Both the position numbers and the translations under genes were made by a program. Below, piece after piece: positions 32,735-41,229 of a stretch of 64,000 bases of DNA. The stretch spans positions 62,001-126,000 of the forward strand of contig NZ_JAQZAT010000007.1 of the NCBI RefSeq assembly GCF_028736925.1, written 5' to 3'. Origin of the DNA: Flavivirga sp. 57AJ16. Its GTDB lineage: Bacteria; Bacteroidota; Bacteroidia; Flavobacteriales; Flavobacteriaceae. The number at the start of each line of letters is the position of its first letter. Position 1 is the first letter of the stretch. The notes under the pieces are model-generated. The model saw only the letters and a program-made list of their open reading frames with translations. It did not search any database and had not been told where the DNA came from.

Positions 32735-33610
32735 ATGAAAATTGGAATTTTCGGACTTGGTGCCATAGGTTCTGCACTAGCCGTAAAAATCAATGGCGAG
32801 CATAAGGTGTATTATTATAATAGATCGAACAGAGATAAGATCAAAATTTTGTGTAATGGAGTTCAATATGAAAAAGAAATTGAATTATCCAATGTAGATA
32901 CAAGCTATAACCTAGACTGGTTAATTATCTGTTTGAAAGAGTATCATTATAAAAGTGCTTTAAGTGATTTAAAGAAATTAATCAGTTCAAATACTAAAGT
33001 CGCTTTAGTAAGAAATGGTATCAATTTAAAAGAGTCTATTCAAGGACTTGTAGATGAAAATAAAGTAATCGAGTGTATGATAGACTGTCCTGTAGAAGAA
33101 ATGGGTAATCAAACTTATAAACAATTAAACAGAGCATTAATTACATCAAAAAATAGTCATGTATTTAGAGATTTTATAACTCTATTTAATCATAAAAGTG
33201 TGTCGTTTAATGAGGCCGATAATTATGTAACCGAAAATTGGAAAAAGATAATTATAAGTAGTGCAACAGGTGGTATTCTGGCGCTTATTGGTGAAAAGAG
33301 CTGGGTGTTAAAAGATCCTGAAATCCTGAAGTTATGTGCTAAAATTATCAGCGAAGGCATTGATGTTGCAAATCTATCTGGGGCTAAAATTGAAGATGAC
33401 TTTTTAAGGGAATTAGTAGAAGACATAAAAAGCTCATCAGGATCAAAAGGAAGTTCTATGCTAACTGACAGGCTTAACGGCAAACCTATTGAAGTTAATG
33501 CTAAAAATGGGGTTATTTCTTCATATGGCAAGAGATATGGGGTGAAAACAGAAATAAATGATTTAATAACAGTACTGCTAAAACATACAAATAATGAAAA
33601 AGATATTTAA
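32735..33610 (+). CDS. ketopantoate reductase family protein (copy 2)
   Basis: A 291-residue PanE/ApbA-type protein. GIFGLGAIGSALAVKI (about 3-18) is the NADP-binding loop. Central LICLKEYHYKSAL and VRNGINLKE replace the usual K-x-x and QNG motifs. NWKKIIISSATGGILALIGE (about 167-186) holds the catalytic Lys, and SSGSKGSSMLTDRLNGKPIEV (about 229-249) matches the family C-terminal substrate motif. It differs considerably from the copy at 20022-20936. Its 3' end overlaps the next gene by 17 bp. It is part of the Crp-linked array; the physiological substrate is unknown. Confidence 0.72.
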   Translation: MKIGIFGLGAIGSALAVKINGEHKVYYYNRSNRDKIKILCNGVQYEKEIELSNVDTSYNLDWLIICLKEYHYKSALSDLKKLISSNTKVALVRNGINLKESIQGLVDENKVIECMIDCPVEEMGNQTYKQLNRALITSKNSHVFRDFITLFNHKSVSFNEADNYVTENWKKIIISSATGGILALIGEKSWVLKDPEILKLCAKIISEGIDVANLSGAKIEDDFLRELVEDIKSSSGSKGSSMLTDRLNGKPIEVNAKNGVISSYGKRYGVKTEINDLITVLLKHTNNEKDI

Positions 33611-34160
33611 AAAACACAATGCATTCTCTTTTTATGTTCATTTATTAGTTTGTTTATTTCTCTCATTATTAAATTTTTCATGTAGTACAGAAGAAAATAT
33701 AGTAAGTCCTGATGACTTGGTTTCAAAGGAATTAATTGGTAAATGGGTACTTATTGATTATGAAAGCGAATATACTTTACATAGAGATTCAAATGAGTAT
33801 TTAATTTCTGAGTTATATACAGAATCTACCAATAAAATTGAATTTTTAGAATCCCCAAAAGTTATCCAGTCTGAAGGTTATGTAAAGTTTGAATCAAAGC
33901 AATACAAGGTAACAGCATCTGGTAATGTATTGGTTCATCAAACATACTTTTCGTTGGCCGATATATTATACTATTCAAATGCGAAATGGTATGTAGAAGA
34001 AGGGCAGGTTATAATAAAGCCAACAAATGTAGATAGTGAAGAAAGTATGATTAGTATAAATGTTAACATGCTAAACAATACTTTGACAATTATGGTAACA
34101 GAATCAATATTGGATGAAGGTTTTCAAGGTACAACAATTTTTAAATACCAGCGAGAATAA
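33594..34160 (+). CDS. lipocalin-like lipoprotein
   Basis: A 188-residue protein with a long signal peptide ending LLNFSC (Cys30), indicating a lipoprotein. The mature part begins TEENIVSPDDLVSKELIGKWVLIDYE; the ELIGKWVL motif is the usual start of Bacteroidota lipocalin-like domains, followed by beta strands. It probably sits in the outer membrane or faces the periplasm and may bind a small hydrophobic ligand. It starts within the end of the ketopantoate-reductase-like gene (17-bp overlap). No close function can be assigned. Confidence 0.65.
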   Translation: MKKIFKKHNAFSFYVHLLVCLFLSLLNFSCSTEENIVSPDDLVSKELIGKWVLIDYESEYTLHRDSNEYLISELYTESTNKIEFLESPKVIQSEGYVKFESKQYKVTASGNVLVHQTYFSLADILYYSNAKWYVEEGQVIIKPTNVDSEESMISINVNMLNNTLTIMVTESILDEGFQGTTIFKYQRE

Positions 34161-34186
34161 TTTAGTAAACATCATATTTAGGAATA

Positions 34187-34738
34187 ATGAAAAATAGAAT
34201 AAAACCTTTAGAAAAGCCTCTTAGTGCGAGTACACAAGAGCTTATGGATAAGATATTTCCAAGTGTTCTTCCAAGCCCAAATTTGTATCGGTTAGTTGCT
34301 AAAAATGAAGCGCTTTTTGGTGAGTTAGTAGAAAGTAAGTTTATAGGAAAGACAGGACTATATGATAGAAAAAGAATAGCCCCAGATTTAAGAGAGAAAA
34401 TAGTTTTAAGGGTCTGTGTAATCTCAAAAAATGATTATGAGTTTTCTTTGCATGAAGATACTATATCTGCTCAAATGGGGGTTACCAATGAACAGTTGAA
34501 GGATATAAAAAACCTAAAATACAATTCAGAATTATGGAATGAAAAAGAGGCTGCTGTATTTGATGTTATTACGCCCTTATTGCAATCTGAAAAAGTGGAA
34601 GATCATATAGTAGAAAACCTCAAGCTTTATTTTTCAGAAAGTGAAATAATTGATATTATTTTTTTAGTAGGTCTTTATCATACTGTTTCAATGATGGTAA
34701 ATATAGCTCAATTGGAAAAAGACAATTATAAACAGTAA
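34187..34738 (+). CDS. carboxymuconolactone decarboxylase family protein
   Basis: A 183-residue helical protein of the CMD family without the AhpD Cys pair: the active-site region reads LRVCVISKNDYEFSLHEDTISAQMG (about 71-95), keeping the Glu and His but with only one Cys. This pattern is common in Bacteroidota relatives of 4-carboxymuconolactone decarboxylase whose substrates are unknown. The remainder (WNEKEAAVFDVITPLL, IIDIIFLVGLYHTVSMMVN) fits the family fold. It lies 26 bp after the lipoprotein gene and 4 bp before the MaoC-like gene. Confidence 0.78.
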   Translation: MKNRIKPLEKPLSASTQELMDKIFPSVLPSPNLYRLVAKNEALFGELVESKFIGKTGLYDRKRIAPDLREKIVLRVCVISKNDYEFSLHEDTISAQMGVTNEQLKDIKNLKYNSELWNEKEAAVFDVITPLLQSEKVEDHIVENLKLYFSESEIIDIIFLVGLYHTVSMMVNIAQLEKDNYKQ

Positions 34739-34742
34739 TATT

Positions 34743-35600
34743 ATGAGTAAGGGGTTATCTAAAATGGAATCTTTAATTATACCTGCTTTTAAAACGCTAT
34801 TAAAAGGGAAAAAAATATCAAAAGAGGGTATTCATTTAAAACATTTCTACAACAAAGTAGAGATCGATAAAATTAAGTTAGATAGGTTCATTAATTATTT
34901 CAATTTTACAACCAAGACACCTATTTCTTATTTATATGTTTTTGCACAAAGAGCTCAAACAAGTTTAATGCTTGACAAGAAATTTACTTTGGCAATACCA
35001 GGAATGATTCATATTGAGAATAATCTTGTTATGTATTTAGATTATAGCACAAATCATCCAATAGACATAAAAGTAACTGTTAATGTTGATTATAAAGCGG
35101 AAGGATCATTAAAACCGGTCTTCTTCGTTGAAATCTACCAAAATGGGAAGCATATTTGTAGCTGTAAGAGTATTTATATAGTTAAGCGAAAATCAAGAAA
35201 GAACTCAAAAAGAAGCAATAAGGAAAAAGAGAGTATTGAAACATATAGTTCAAGCCTAAAATGGAAATTAGATTCGAGTATTGCAAAAGAATACGCAAAA
35301 ATTTCAGGAGATAAGAATCCTATACACACATCTAGTTTGTTCTCTAAAATGCTAGGATTTAAAAGCTCAATAATTCATGGTTGGTACTCAATATGTGAAA
35401 TTGAACATATTTATAATAAGGTGCATAAAAAAAGCGCATCTGAAATTCATGTGAATTTTCATAATGCAATCACATTACCAAATGAGCCTATCTTGGAGTT
35501 TGAGCTTTCTGATGATGATTTGCTAGTATTTCAAGTAAAAAATGCAGAGGAATCAAAACTTTTTTTAAAAGGCAATATTAAGCCATTAACCTTTACTTAA
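34743..35600 (+). CDS. MaoC-like hydratase/dehydratase domain protein
   Basis: A 285-residue double-hotdog protein. The N-terminal half is diverged. The C-terminal half carries the hydratase-2 signature: YAKISGDKNPIHTSSLFSKMLGFKSSIIHGWY (about 184-215), with Asp and His of the catalytic dyad in GDKNPIH and the IHG motif. Members hydrate enoyl-CoA in fatty-acid or polyketide metabolism. A Lys/Arg-rich linker (KRKSRKNSKRSNKEKES, about 147-163) separates the halves. It is 4 bp from the CMD gene and in the same array. Confidence 0.78.
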   Translation: MSKGLSKMESLIIPAFKTLLKGKKISKEGIHLKHFYNKVEIDKIKLDRFINYFNFTTKTPISYLYVFAQRAQTSLMLDKKFTLAIPGMIHIENNLVMYLDYSTNHPIDIKVTVNVDYKAEGSLKPVFFVEIYQNGKHICSCKSIYIVKRKSRKNSKRSNKEKESIETYSSSLKWKLDSSIAKEYAKISGDKNPIHTSSLFSKMLGFKSSIIHGWYSICEIEHIYNKVHKKSASEIHVNFHNAITLPNEPILEFELSDDDLLVFQVKNAEESKLFLKGNIKPLTFT

Positions 35601-35647
35601 ACATCATTCTAATAAAAATTTAAGTGCTAATAATTAATTGAATCGAA

Positions 35648-36499
35648 ATGAAAAAAATAATATATCTTTTAAGTTTTCTAATTGTAGGCTGTGCATCAGT
35701 TAAAGAAATAATTCAAAATGATGTTAAAGTGCAACTTGTTAGAAACGCAACAGTAAAACTTACTGTAAACAATAAAACCATCTTAATCGATCCTATTTTA
35801 GGAGCTAAAGGAGAAAACGACCCAATTCCTTTTTCAAATAAAATAAGAAATCCAACAGCTAATTTACCTACTAGCGTAGAAGATATCATTAAAAATATAG
35901 ATGCTGTTTTATTAACTCATAATCATCCAGACCATTTAGACAGTACTGCAATTAATGCGTTGCCAAAACACATAACATTTTTTTGTCAGCCTTCAGATTT
36001 GGAATCATTGCAAAATCAAGGATTTGAAAATCTCATCCCAATTAATTCAGAATTTAATTGGGAAGGAGTTATTATAAGCAGATATGGAGCTAGCCATCAT
36101 ATTGGAGCTACTGGCGAACCCCCTTTTGGCGAGTCTTCTTCCTTTAGTGTGAAATTTAATGACAATTCAATCTTTATTACAGGTGATGCTATTCTAGATG
36201 AAAAGCTTACTGCTAGTTTAAAAAAGTCTAGCCCAAGTTGGATAATAGCAAATACCGGAGAATGTCAATTCACCAAAGAAAATCCTGTTCTTCAGCCAGG
36301 TCAGTTAATGACCTTGTCTAAAGAAGAGTTAAAGCAAATAAGCCTATTAATGCCAGAAGCAAAAATTATAGCTGTACATCTTGAGTCTATAAATCACTGT
36401 AGTTTAACTAGAGAAGAAATTAAATTGTTTCTTAAATCTAATGATCTAATAAATAAGATATTGGTTCCGAATGACAATGATATAATTAGATTGAATTAA
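35648..36499 (+). CDS. MBL-fold metallohydrolase with lipoprotein signal
   Basis: A 283-residue protein starting MKKIIYLLSFLIVGC, a short lipoprotein signal with Cys15. The body is an UlaG/RomA-like metallo-beta-lactamase fold: RNATVKLTVNNKTILIDPILG (about 32-52), the metal motif LTHNHPDHLD (about 95-104), YGASHHIGATGEPPFG (about 149), FITGDAILDE (about 177-186) and VHLESINHCSLTREE near the end. It probably hydrolyses a small ester, lactone or phosphodiester. It lies 47 bp after the MaoC gene and ends the first part of the array before Crp site c. Confidence 0.78.
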   Translation: MKKIIYLLSFLIVGCASVKEIIQNDVKVQLVRNATVKLTVNNKTILIDPILGAKGENDPIPFSNKIRNPTANLPTSVEDIIKNIDAVLLTHNHPDHLDSTAINALPKHITFFCQPSDLESLQNQGFENLIPINSEFNWEGVIISRYGASHHIGATGEPPFGESSSFSVKFNDNSIFITGDAILDEKLTASLKKSSPSWIIANTGECQFTKENPVLQPGQLMTLSKEELKQISLLMPEAKIIAVHLESINHCSLTREEIKLFLKSNDLINKILVPNDNDIIRLN

Positions 36500-36525
36500 T
36501 TTATACAAACCAGGAAAAATAAACT

Positions 36526-36572
36526 TTCTTAAACCAGCTTAATTTTTTTCGAGTTAAAGAATAATACTTTTA
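36526..36572 (+). promoter_or_regulatory. Crp/Fnr-type operator plus -7-like element (site c)
   Basis: TTCTTAAACCAGCTTAATTT at 36526-36545 is identical to site b over the first 17 bases; the right arm is degenerate. TACTTTTA at 36565-36572 is one base off TAnnTTTG. Centre-to-box spacing is again exactly 29.5 bp. It precedes the DUF6624-hydrolase operon. Confidence 0.6.
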
Positions 36573-36642
36573 TACCAAGTAAAAAGACAACTTTAGCTTT
36601 TATTAATTTTTGACTTGAATCAATGCACTTTTTACCAATTAT

Positions 36643-37242
36643 ATGGATACCAAAATAATAGCACAAAAAATTATTGGTTTAAAAAATCAAGATGAAAAAT
36701 TAAGAAATGAACTGATAAAAAGCGGTAATCTTTCTAAAGGGTACAACAAAGAAATGGAGGCATTGCACAATAGTAATGCAAAAGAATTAAATCAATTAAT
36801 TGATGAAATTGGTTATCCAACCAAAGATAAAGTGGGTAAAGAAGCAAGTGAAGCGGCTTGGTTAATAATACAACATACCATAAGTCAACCCAACTTTATG
36901 AGAAAATGTGCAAAGTTATTATCGGAAGCAGTTAAACAAAAAAAGGCTAACCCTATAAGTTTGGCTTACTTAACAGATCGTATAGCCGTTTTTGAAGGAA
37001 AACCTCAACGCTATGGAACGCAATTTGACTGGAACAAAAATGGAGACTTAAGACCAAACCAATATGATGATTTAATCAAAGTAAACAAAAGAAGAAAATC
37101 TATCGGTCTTAACGCTCTTGAAGAACAAATTCAAGTAATGCAAAAGCGAGTTGAGAAAGAGAATCAATCACCACCAATAGATTTTCAAGAAAGAAAAATA
37201 GAATATGATAATTGGAGAAAATCAGTCGGTTGGATAAAATAA
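36643..37242 (+). CDS. DUF6624 family protein
   Basis: A 199-residue soluble protein matching the DUF6624 pattern: GYPTKDKVGKEASEAAWLIIQH (about 58-79), AYLTDRIAVFEGKPQRYGTQF (about 107-127) and a tail with EYDNWRKSVGWI. The block of conserved Trp, His, Asp and Tyr residues suggests an enzyme, but no function is known to me. It is the first gene behind Crp-type site c and is followed after 40 bp by a dehalogenase-like hydrolase. Confidence 0.75.
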   Translation: MDTKIIAQKIIGLKNQDEKLRNELIKSGNLSKGYNKEMEALHNSNAKELNQLIDEIGYPTKDKVGKEASEAAWLIIQHTISQPNFMRKCAKLLSEAVKQKKANPISLAYLTDRIAVFEGKPQRYGTQFDWNKNGDLRPNQYDDLIKVNKRRKSIGLNALEEQIQVMQKRVEKENQSPPIDFQERKIEYDNWRKSVGWIK

Positions 37243-37282
37243 AAATAGAGAACTAGTTAAACGAGTAAAACAAAAAGTTTTA

Positions 37283-38158
37283 ATGGCCTCAAAAATTAAT
37301 CAATACAATTGGGTAGATAAAAATGTATTTCCTTTTAAATCAAATTACTTTCAAACAAAGAGTGGTAAAATTCATTATGTAGACGAAGGTGAGGGAGAAA
37401 TAATACTATTTGTTCATGGTACACCTACCTGGTCTTTTCTATACCGGAATTTTATTTCTGCATTATCAAAAGAATACAGGTGTATTGCTGTAGATAATTT
37501 AGGGTTTGGTCTTTCCGATAAACCAGAAGGTTTTGATGGAACACCTGAAGCTCATGCCAATAATTTATCTCAATTCATACAAGAATTGAATTTATCAAAC
37601 ATCACATTGGTTGTTCACGATTTTGGTGGGCCTATAGGTTTGGGGGCTGCGATTAAAAATCATAATAGAATTAAACAAGTGATAATGTTTAATACTTGGC
37701 TATGGGAAACAAAGAGTAATAAAGGCGCTCGAAAGGTAGATAAAATATTGAATAGTACAATTGGTAAGTTTCTCTATTTGCGAATGAATTTCTCGCCAAA
37801 AGTATTGCTTAAAAAAGGCTTTTATGGCAAGAAGAGATTAACTAAAAAAGTACATAAGCAATACATTTTGCCATTCCCAAATAAATCTTCAAGATGGTCT
37901 TTATTAAACATTGGGAAATCTCTAGTAGGGTCTTCCAGTTGGTATGAGCAACAGTGGGAGCAATTACATGATTTGGAATCTAAACCATGGCTGATTTTAT
38001 GGGGAATCAAAGATGAGTTTGTCACATTAGAATACCTCGAAAAATGGAGACAAAGATTGACAAACTCAAAAGTTGTGAAATTTGATTGTGGGCATTTTGT
38101 TCAGGAAGAAAAACCAACAGAAGCTATTAAGGAAATTCAAAAATTTTTAAAAAGATGA
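37283..38158 (+). CDS. alpha/beta hydrolase of the haloalkane-dehalogenase type
   Basis: A 291-residue hydrolase. The nucleophile is the Asp in VVHDFGGPIG (about 111-120), the oxyanion region is FVHGTPTWSFLYRN (about 43-56), the acid probably lies in LWGIKDEFV (about 240), and the His is in CGHFVQEEKP (about 272-281), the latter very typical of haloalkane dehalogenases. However, two residues that hold the halide in known dehalogenases are changed: Trp after the nucleophile is Phe, and the Asn of HGNP is Thr. So it may act on another substrate. It overlaps the next gene by 4 bp (ATGA). Confidence 0.75.
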   Translation: MASKINQYNWVDKNVFPFKSNYFQTKSGKIHYVDEGEGEIILFVHGTPTWSFLYRNFISALSKEYRCIAVDNLGFGLSDKPEGFDGTPEAHANNLSQFIQELNLSNITLVVHDFGGPIGLGAAIKNHNRIKQVIMFNTWLWETKSNKGARKVDKILNSTIGKFLYLRMNFSPKVLLKKGFYGKKRLTKKVHKQYILPFPNKSSRWSLLNIGKSLVGSSSWYEQQWEQLHDLESKPWLILWGIKDEFVTLEYLEKWRQRLTNSKVVKFDCGHFVQEEKPTEAIKEIQKFLKR

Positions 38159-38541
38159 CAGTAAAGATTGCTAAAATTTTGTCAGCATATTTAATAATAA
38201 CAGGTATCGGTTTTTTGATATCAGGTGAGTTTTATGAAACTCTAATTTCTCATAAAGCAACAAACCCTATTTTGATTAATCTATCTGGAATGGTTCATTT
38301 TTTTATTGGGATGATCATTTTAGTAATCCATTGCAAGTGGAAAAATATATTGCAGATATTAGTTTCCTCTTTAGGCTTTATGTTCTTTATTAAGGGAGTT
38401 TTATTGATAGTAATACCCGAGTTAATCCTTCAAACAGGAGATAATGCAATGCAAAAACCTTGGTTAATGTCACTTGGTTTTATCTCTGTAGGGATAATAA
38501 TGGAATACTTAATTTTTAAAGAAAAAAAACAATTCAACTAG
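38155..38541 (+). CDS. small integral membrane protein
   Basis: A 128-residue protein with four likely membrane helices (about 8-24, 42-60, 68-90 and 104-122) and short polar loops. The layout recalls small DUF-type four-helix proteins that accompany hydrolases or oxidoreductases. No motif allows a function to be assigned. It is translationally coupled to the upstream hydrolase through ATGA and lies 2 bp before the beta-propeller gene. Confidence 0.6.
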   Translation: MTVKIAKILSAYLIITGIGFLISGEFYETLISHKATNPILINLSGMVHFFIGMIILVIHCKWKNILQILVSSLGFMFFIKGVLLIVIPELILQTGDNAMQKPWLMSLGFISVGIIMEYLIFKEKKQFN

Positions 38542-38543
38542 TT

Positions 38544-39464
38544 ATGAGATTTTCATCTGTTTTTAAAATATCTTTTTTATGGTTTGTACTTATAGTCAGT
38601 TGTAGAAATAGTCAAGTACAACCTAATTTTGAACTTCCAGCTAATAAACCTCAACTCATAGCCCCAAACTTTATAAATACAGATAGTGTTGAAATAAACG
38701 TAGTCTTTAATAATGCTATGGATGAGTGCTTTTTTATGCGAATAGTTAATAAGCATTTTTTAATATTTCATACAGAATTAAAACAAAAAAAGTGGTCTAA
38801 ACCAGAGCCCATTTATATGTTCAATAAAGATTCCATTTCACACGCTATAGACATGACTTTAACCCAAGATGGCAATACCATGTATTTCTTGGGAGTCAGT
38901 CCACAAGATATTACGGGCAAAAACCCATCAGATATTTATAAAAGTGAAAAAGTAAAAGGTAAATGGCAAAAAGCATCAAAAGTTGCATATCCAGTCTCAA
39001 CAGATGAGTATGTAGAATCATACCCAATTGTTGTAGCCGATGGAAGTTTATATTTCACTTCTAATCGACCAGATAGTTTTGGTGGGAGAGATATATACCG
39101 AGCACAATATAATGAAAATGGAACTTTCGAAAAGCCAGAAAATTTGGGCCCGCCAATTAGCACTGTTGAGAATGACGGTACGACATATGTATCACCAGAT
39201 GAACAATTTTTGGTTACTACACCAAAGAATTCTAAAGGGTTCTACATTTCGTACAAAAGGGATAATAAATGGCAGCCATTAAAGTTTCTTGATGTGGGAA
39301 TTAATTTTGAAGAAGGCTGGGTGTATATGTGTCCCTATGTATTACCAGATGGAAAGCACCTTATTTATTCAAGAAGATACAACAATCCAAATGACAAAAG
39401 TTGGAACGGGGTGGAAAAAGGTGAGGTATATTGGGTGGATATAAGCAGATATACAACCAATTAA
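38544..39464 (+). CDS. WD40-like (PD40) beta-propeller lipoprotein
   Basis: A 306-residue protein with a lipoprotein-like signal ending LIVSC (Cys20). The body has repeated PD40/TolB-like blades: MTLTQDGNTMYFLG, SPQDITGKNPSDIYKSEKVKGKW, YPIVVADGSLYFTSNRPDSFGGRDIYRA (about 165-192) and YVSPDEQFLVTTP. The SNRPDSFGGRDIYRA segment is typical of Bacteroidota periplasmic propeller proteins. The role may be sensing or binding on the cell envelope. It is the last gene of the operon behind site c; the next promoter (39495) belongs to PhzF. Confidence 0.72.
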   Translation: MRFSSVFKISFLWFVLIVSCRNSQVQPNFELPANKPQLIAPNFINTDSVEINVVFNNAMDECFFMRIVNKHFLIFHTELKQKKWSKPEPIYMFNKDSISHAIDMTLTQDGNTMYFLGVSPQDITGKNPSDIYKSEKVKGKWQKASKVAYPVSTDEYVESYPIVVADGSLYFTSNRPDSFGGRDIYRAQYNENGTFEKPENLGPPISTVENDGTTYVSPDEQFLVTTPKNSKGFYISYKRDNKWQPLKFLDVGINFEEGWVYMCPYVLPDGKHLIYSRRYNNPNDKSWNGVEKGEVYWVDISRYTTN

Positions 39465-39494
39465 AATAATTATATAATCTCTTTATAAGAAATT

Positions 39495-39520
39495 GTCACA
39501 AAATTGAGGTTTTTTTGGTC
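39495..39520 (+). promoter_or_regulatory. ECF41-type promoter of the PhzF operon
   Basis: GTCACA (39495-39500), 16 bp, then GGTC (39517-39520), only 8 bp before the ATG at 39529. It fits the shared spacing but has G in place of T in the -10. Confidence 0.52.
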
Positions 39521-39528
39521 ATAAGAGT

Positions 39529-40416
39529 ATGAGAAAAATTTTAAATGTCTATCAAGTAGATGTTTTTACAAACGAAAAGTTTCAAGGTAACCCAGCTACT
39601 GTGGTATGGGATTCTGGTAAATTACCAGAAGATTTGATGCTTAAAATTGCGCGGGAATTTAATAATTCAGAGACTGTGTTTGTGTGTTTTAATAAAGACA
39701 ACTTACCACCAACTTTAAAATATTACACACCTACTCAAGAGATTGATTTTTGTGGTCATGCAACAATTGCAGCTGCTTTTGTTTTTGCTAAACAAGTTGG
39801 AAATTATGGACCAATTGAGTTCATAACAAATAAAAATGTTGTTAAGGTTCAAGTTTCTAATGAGGTTTTTTATTATGGTTCTTATTCAGCCCAAATGGGG
39901 GAAGAATTAAATAACAGTATTCAAAATAGATTATTAAAAATTCTAAACTTGGATAACAACTCTCTAGATTCAAAATATCCCATTCAAATTGTAAAAAGTA
40001 TAAGTGATAAACTACTAATTTTACTTAAGCAGGAGGAAAGTCTTTTTGATTTCATCCCTGATTTTAACAAATTAAAGGCATTTCAGCAATGTAATAATCT
40101 ACCACCAATATTCTTGTTCAATATAAATTCTATAAATAATGTAGAAAGTTTAATATGTAATGGAAGGATGTTTGCTCCAACAATCGGTATTGATGAAGAT
40201 CCTGTAAATGGAAACTCTTGTATTCCATTGGCAAAATATTTACATCACCACAAAGTTGTAGATAACAAGTTTTTTAATTCACCAATTCTGTGTAAACAAG
40301 GAGAGTCATTCCATAGAAAAGGAACTGTTTATGTAGATGTAAATACCAATAAAAAAGTTGAAGTTAATGTTGGGGGCACATGTACAATGGCTTTTAAAGC
40401 AATAATTAAAGTTTAG
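39529..40416 (+). CDS. PhzF family isomerase-like protein
   Basis: A 295-residue protein of the PhzF/diaminopimelate-epimerase fold: YQVDVFTNEKFQGNPATVVW at the N-terminus (about 8-27), FNNSETVFVCF (about 45, with the catalytic Glu), TPTQEIDFCGHATIAAAFVF (about 66-85) and FAPTIGIDEDPVNGNSCIPLAKYL (about 216-239). These motifs are well conserved, so it is probably active; natural substrates vary. It is followed after 4 bp by a TauE-type permease and lies behind an ECF41-type promoter. Confidence 0.83.
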   Translation: MRKILNVYQVDVFTNEKFQGNPATVVWDSGKLPEDLMLKIAREFNNSETVFVCFNKDNLPPTLKYYTPTQEIDFCGHATIAAAFVFAKQVGNYGPIEFITNKNVVKVQVSNEVFYYGSYSAQMGEELNNSIQNRLLKILNLDNNSLDSKYPIQIVKSISDKLLILLKQEESLFDFIPDFNKLKAFQQCNNLPPIFLFNINSINNVESLICNGRMFAPTIGIDEDPVNGNSCIPLAKYLHHHKVVDNKFFNSPILCKQGESFHRKGTVYVDVNTNKKVEVNVGGTCTMAFKAIIKV

Positions 40417-40420
40417 TAGA

Positions 40421-41197
40421 ATGATTGAGTTATTTGGGTATGAATTTGATACAATAGAGGTGTTAGCTTATTTTGCTATTGGGTTATTGTCAAGTTTTTA
40501 TGGTAGTATTACGGGAGGGGCAGGAATGTTATCAATACCAGCACTTCTTTTTATGGGTGTGCCAGTAGAAATAGCCATAGCCACTATAAAGCTAGGCGAT
40601 TTAGGACGGTTTTCTTTGTCTACCTATAAGTTTGTTAGGTCTAAAAAAGTAGTATGGAAATACGCAATACCATTGATTCCCATTGCACTAATAGGCGGTT
40701 TACTGGGGGCAAAACTACTAACGCTTATTAATAGAGAACAATTAAGCTTAATAATTGGAATTGTTATACTTATGATGGTGCCATTAATTTTTTTAAATAG
40801 ACAAATTGGTATTAAACAATCCTTTCCTAAAAAGAAAAAATTAATAGCAGGTTATATAGTGTATTTCATTTTGGCAATTTATGGGGCTTCAATTCAAATT
40901 GGCTCTGGTCCAATGGTCCTGTATGCTATCATGTGGTTTTTTGGTTTAACAATAATTCAGGCCAATGCTACAAGTTCTGTAGCTTGGCTTTTTATTACTA
41001 TTAGCTCTTTAGTATCACTAATATTTTATGGTTATGTAGATTTTTATATTGGAATTCCTCTACTTATCGGCTCATCATTGGGAGGCTATTTAGGAGCAAG
41101 TACAGCAGTTAAAAAAGGAGATAAATGGACAAAAAAGGTTTTTGTCATAGTTATCTTAATAATGGGTTTTAAAATTTTATATGAATCAATTTTTTAA
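40421..41197 (+). CDS. TauE/SafE family sulfite exporter-like permease
   Basis: A 258-residue inner-membrane protein with about eight membrane helices. Each half shows the family pattern: FYGSITGGAGMLSIPALLFMGVPVEIAIATIKLGDLGRF (about 27-65) and IYGASIQIGSGPMVLYAIMWFFGLTIIQANATSSV (about 153-187). TauE/SafE proteins export sulfite or organosulfonates and related anions. The exact substrate here is unknown. It forms an operon with PhzF (4-bp gap) and probably with the following GNAT gene. Confidence 0.8.
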   Translation: MIELFGYEFDTIEVLAYFAIGLLSSFYGSITGGAGMLSIPALLFMGVPVEIAIATIKLGDLGRFSLSTYKFVRSKKVVWKYAIPLIPIALIGGLLGAKLLTLINREQLSLIIGIVILMMVPLIFLNRQIGIKQSFPKKKKLIAGYIVYFILAIYGASIQIGSGPMVLYAIMWFFGLTIIQANATSSVAWLFITISSLVSLIFYGYVDFYIGIPLLIGSSLGGYLGASTAVKKGDKWTKKVFVIVILIMGFKILYESIF

Positions 41198-41229
41198 TTA
41201 ATCCGTTTGATTAAAGTTATATACAGAAA

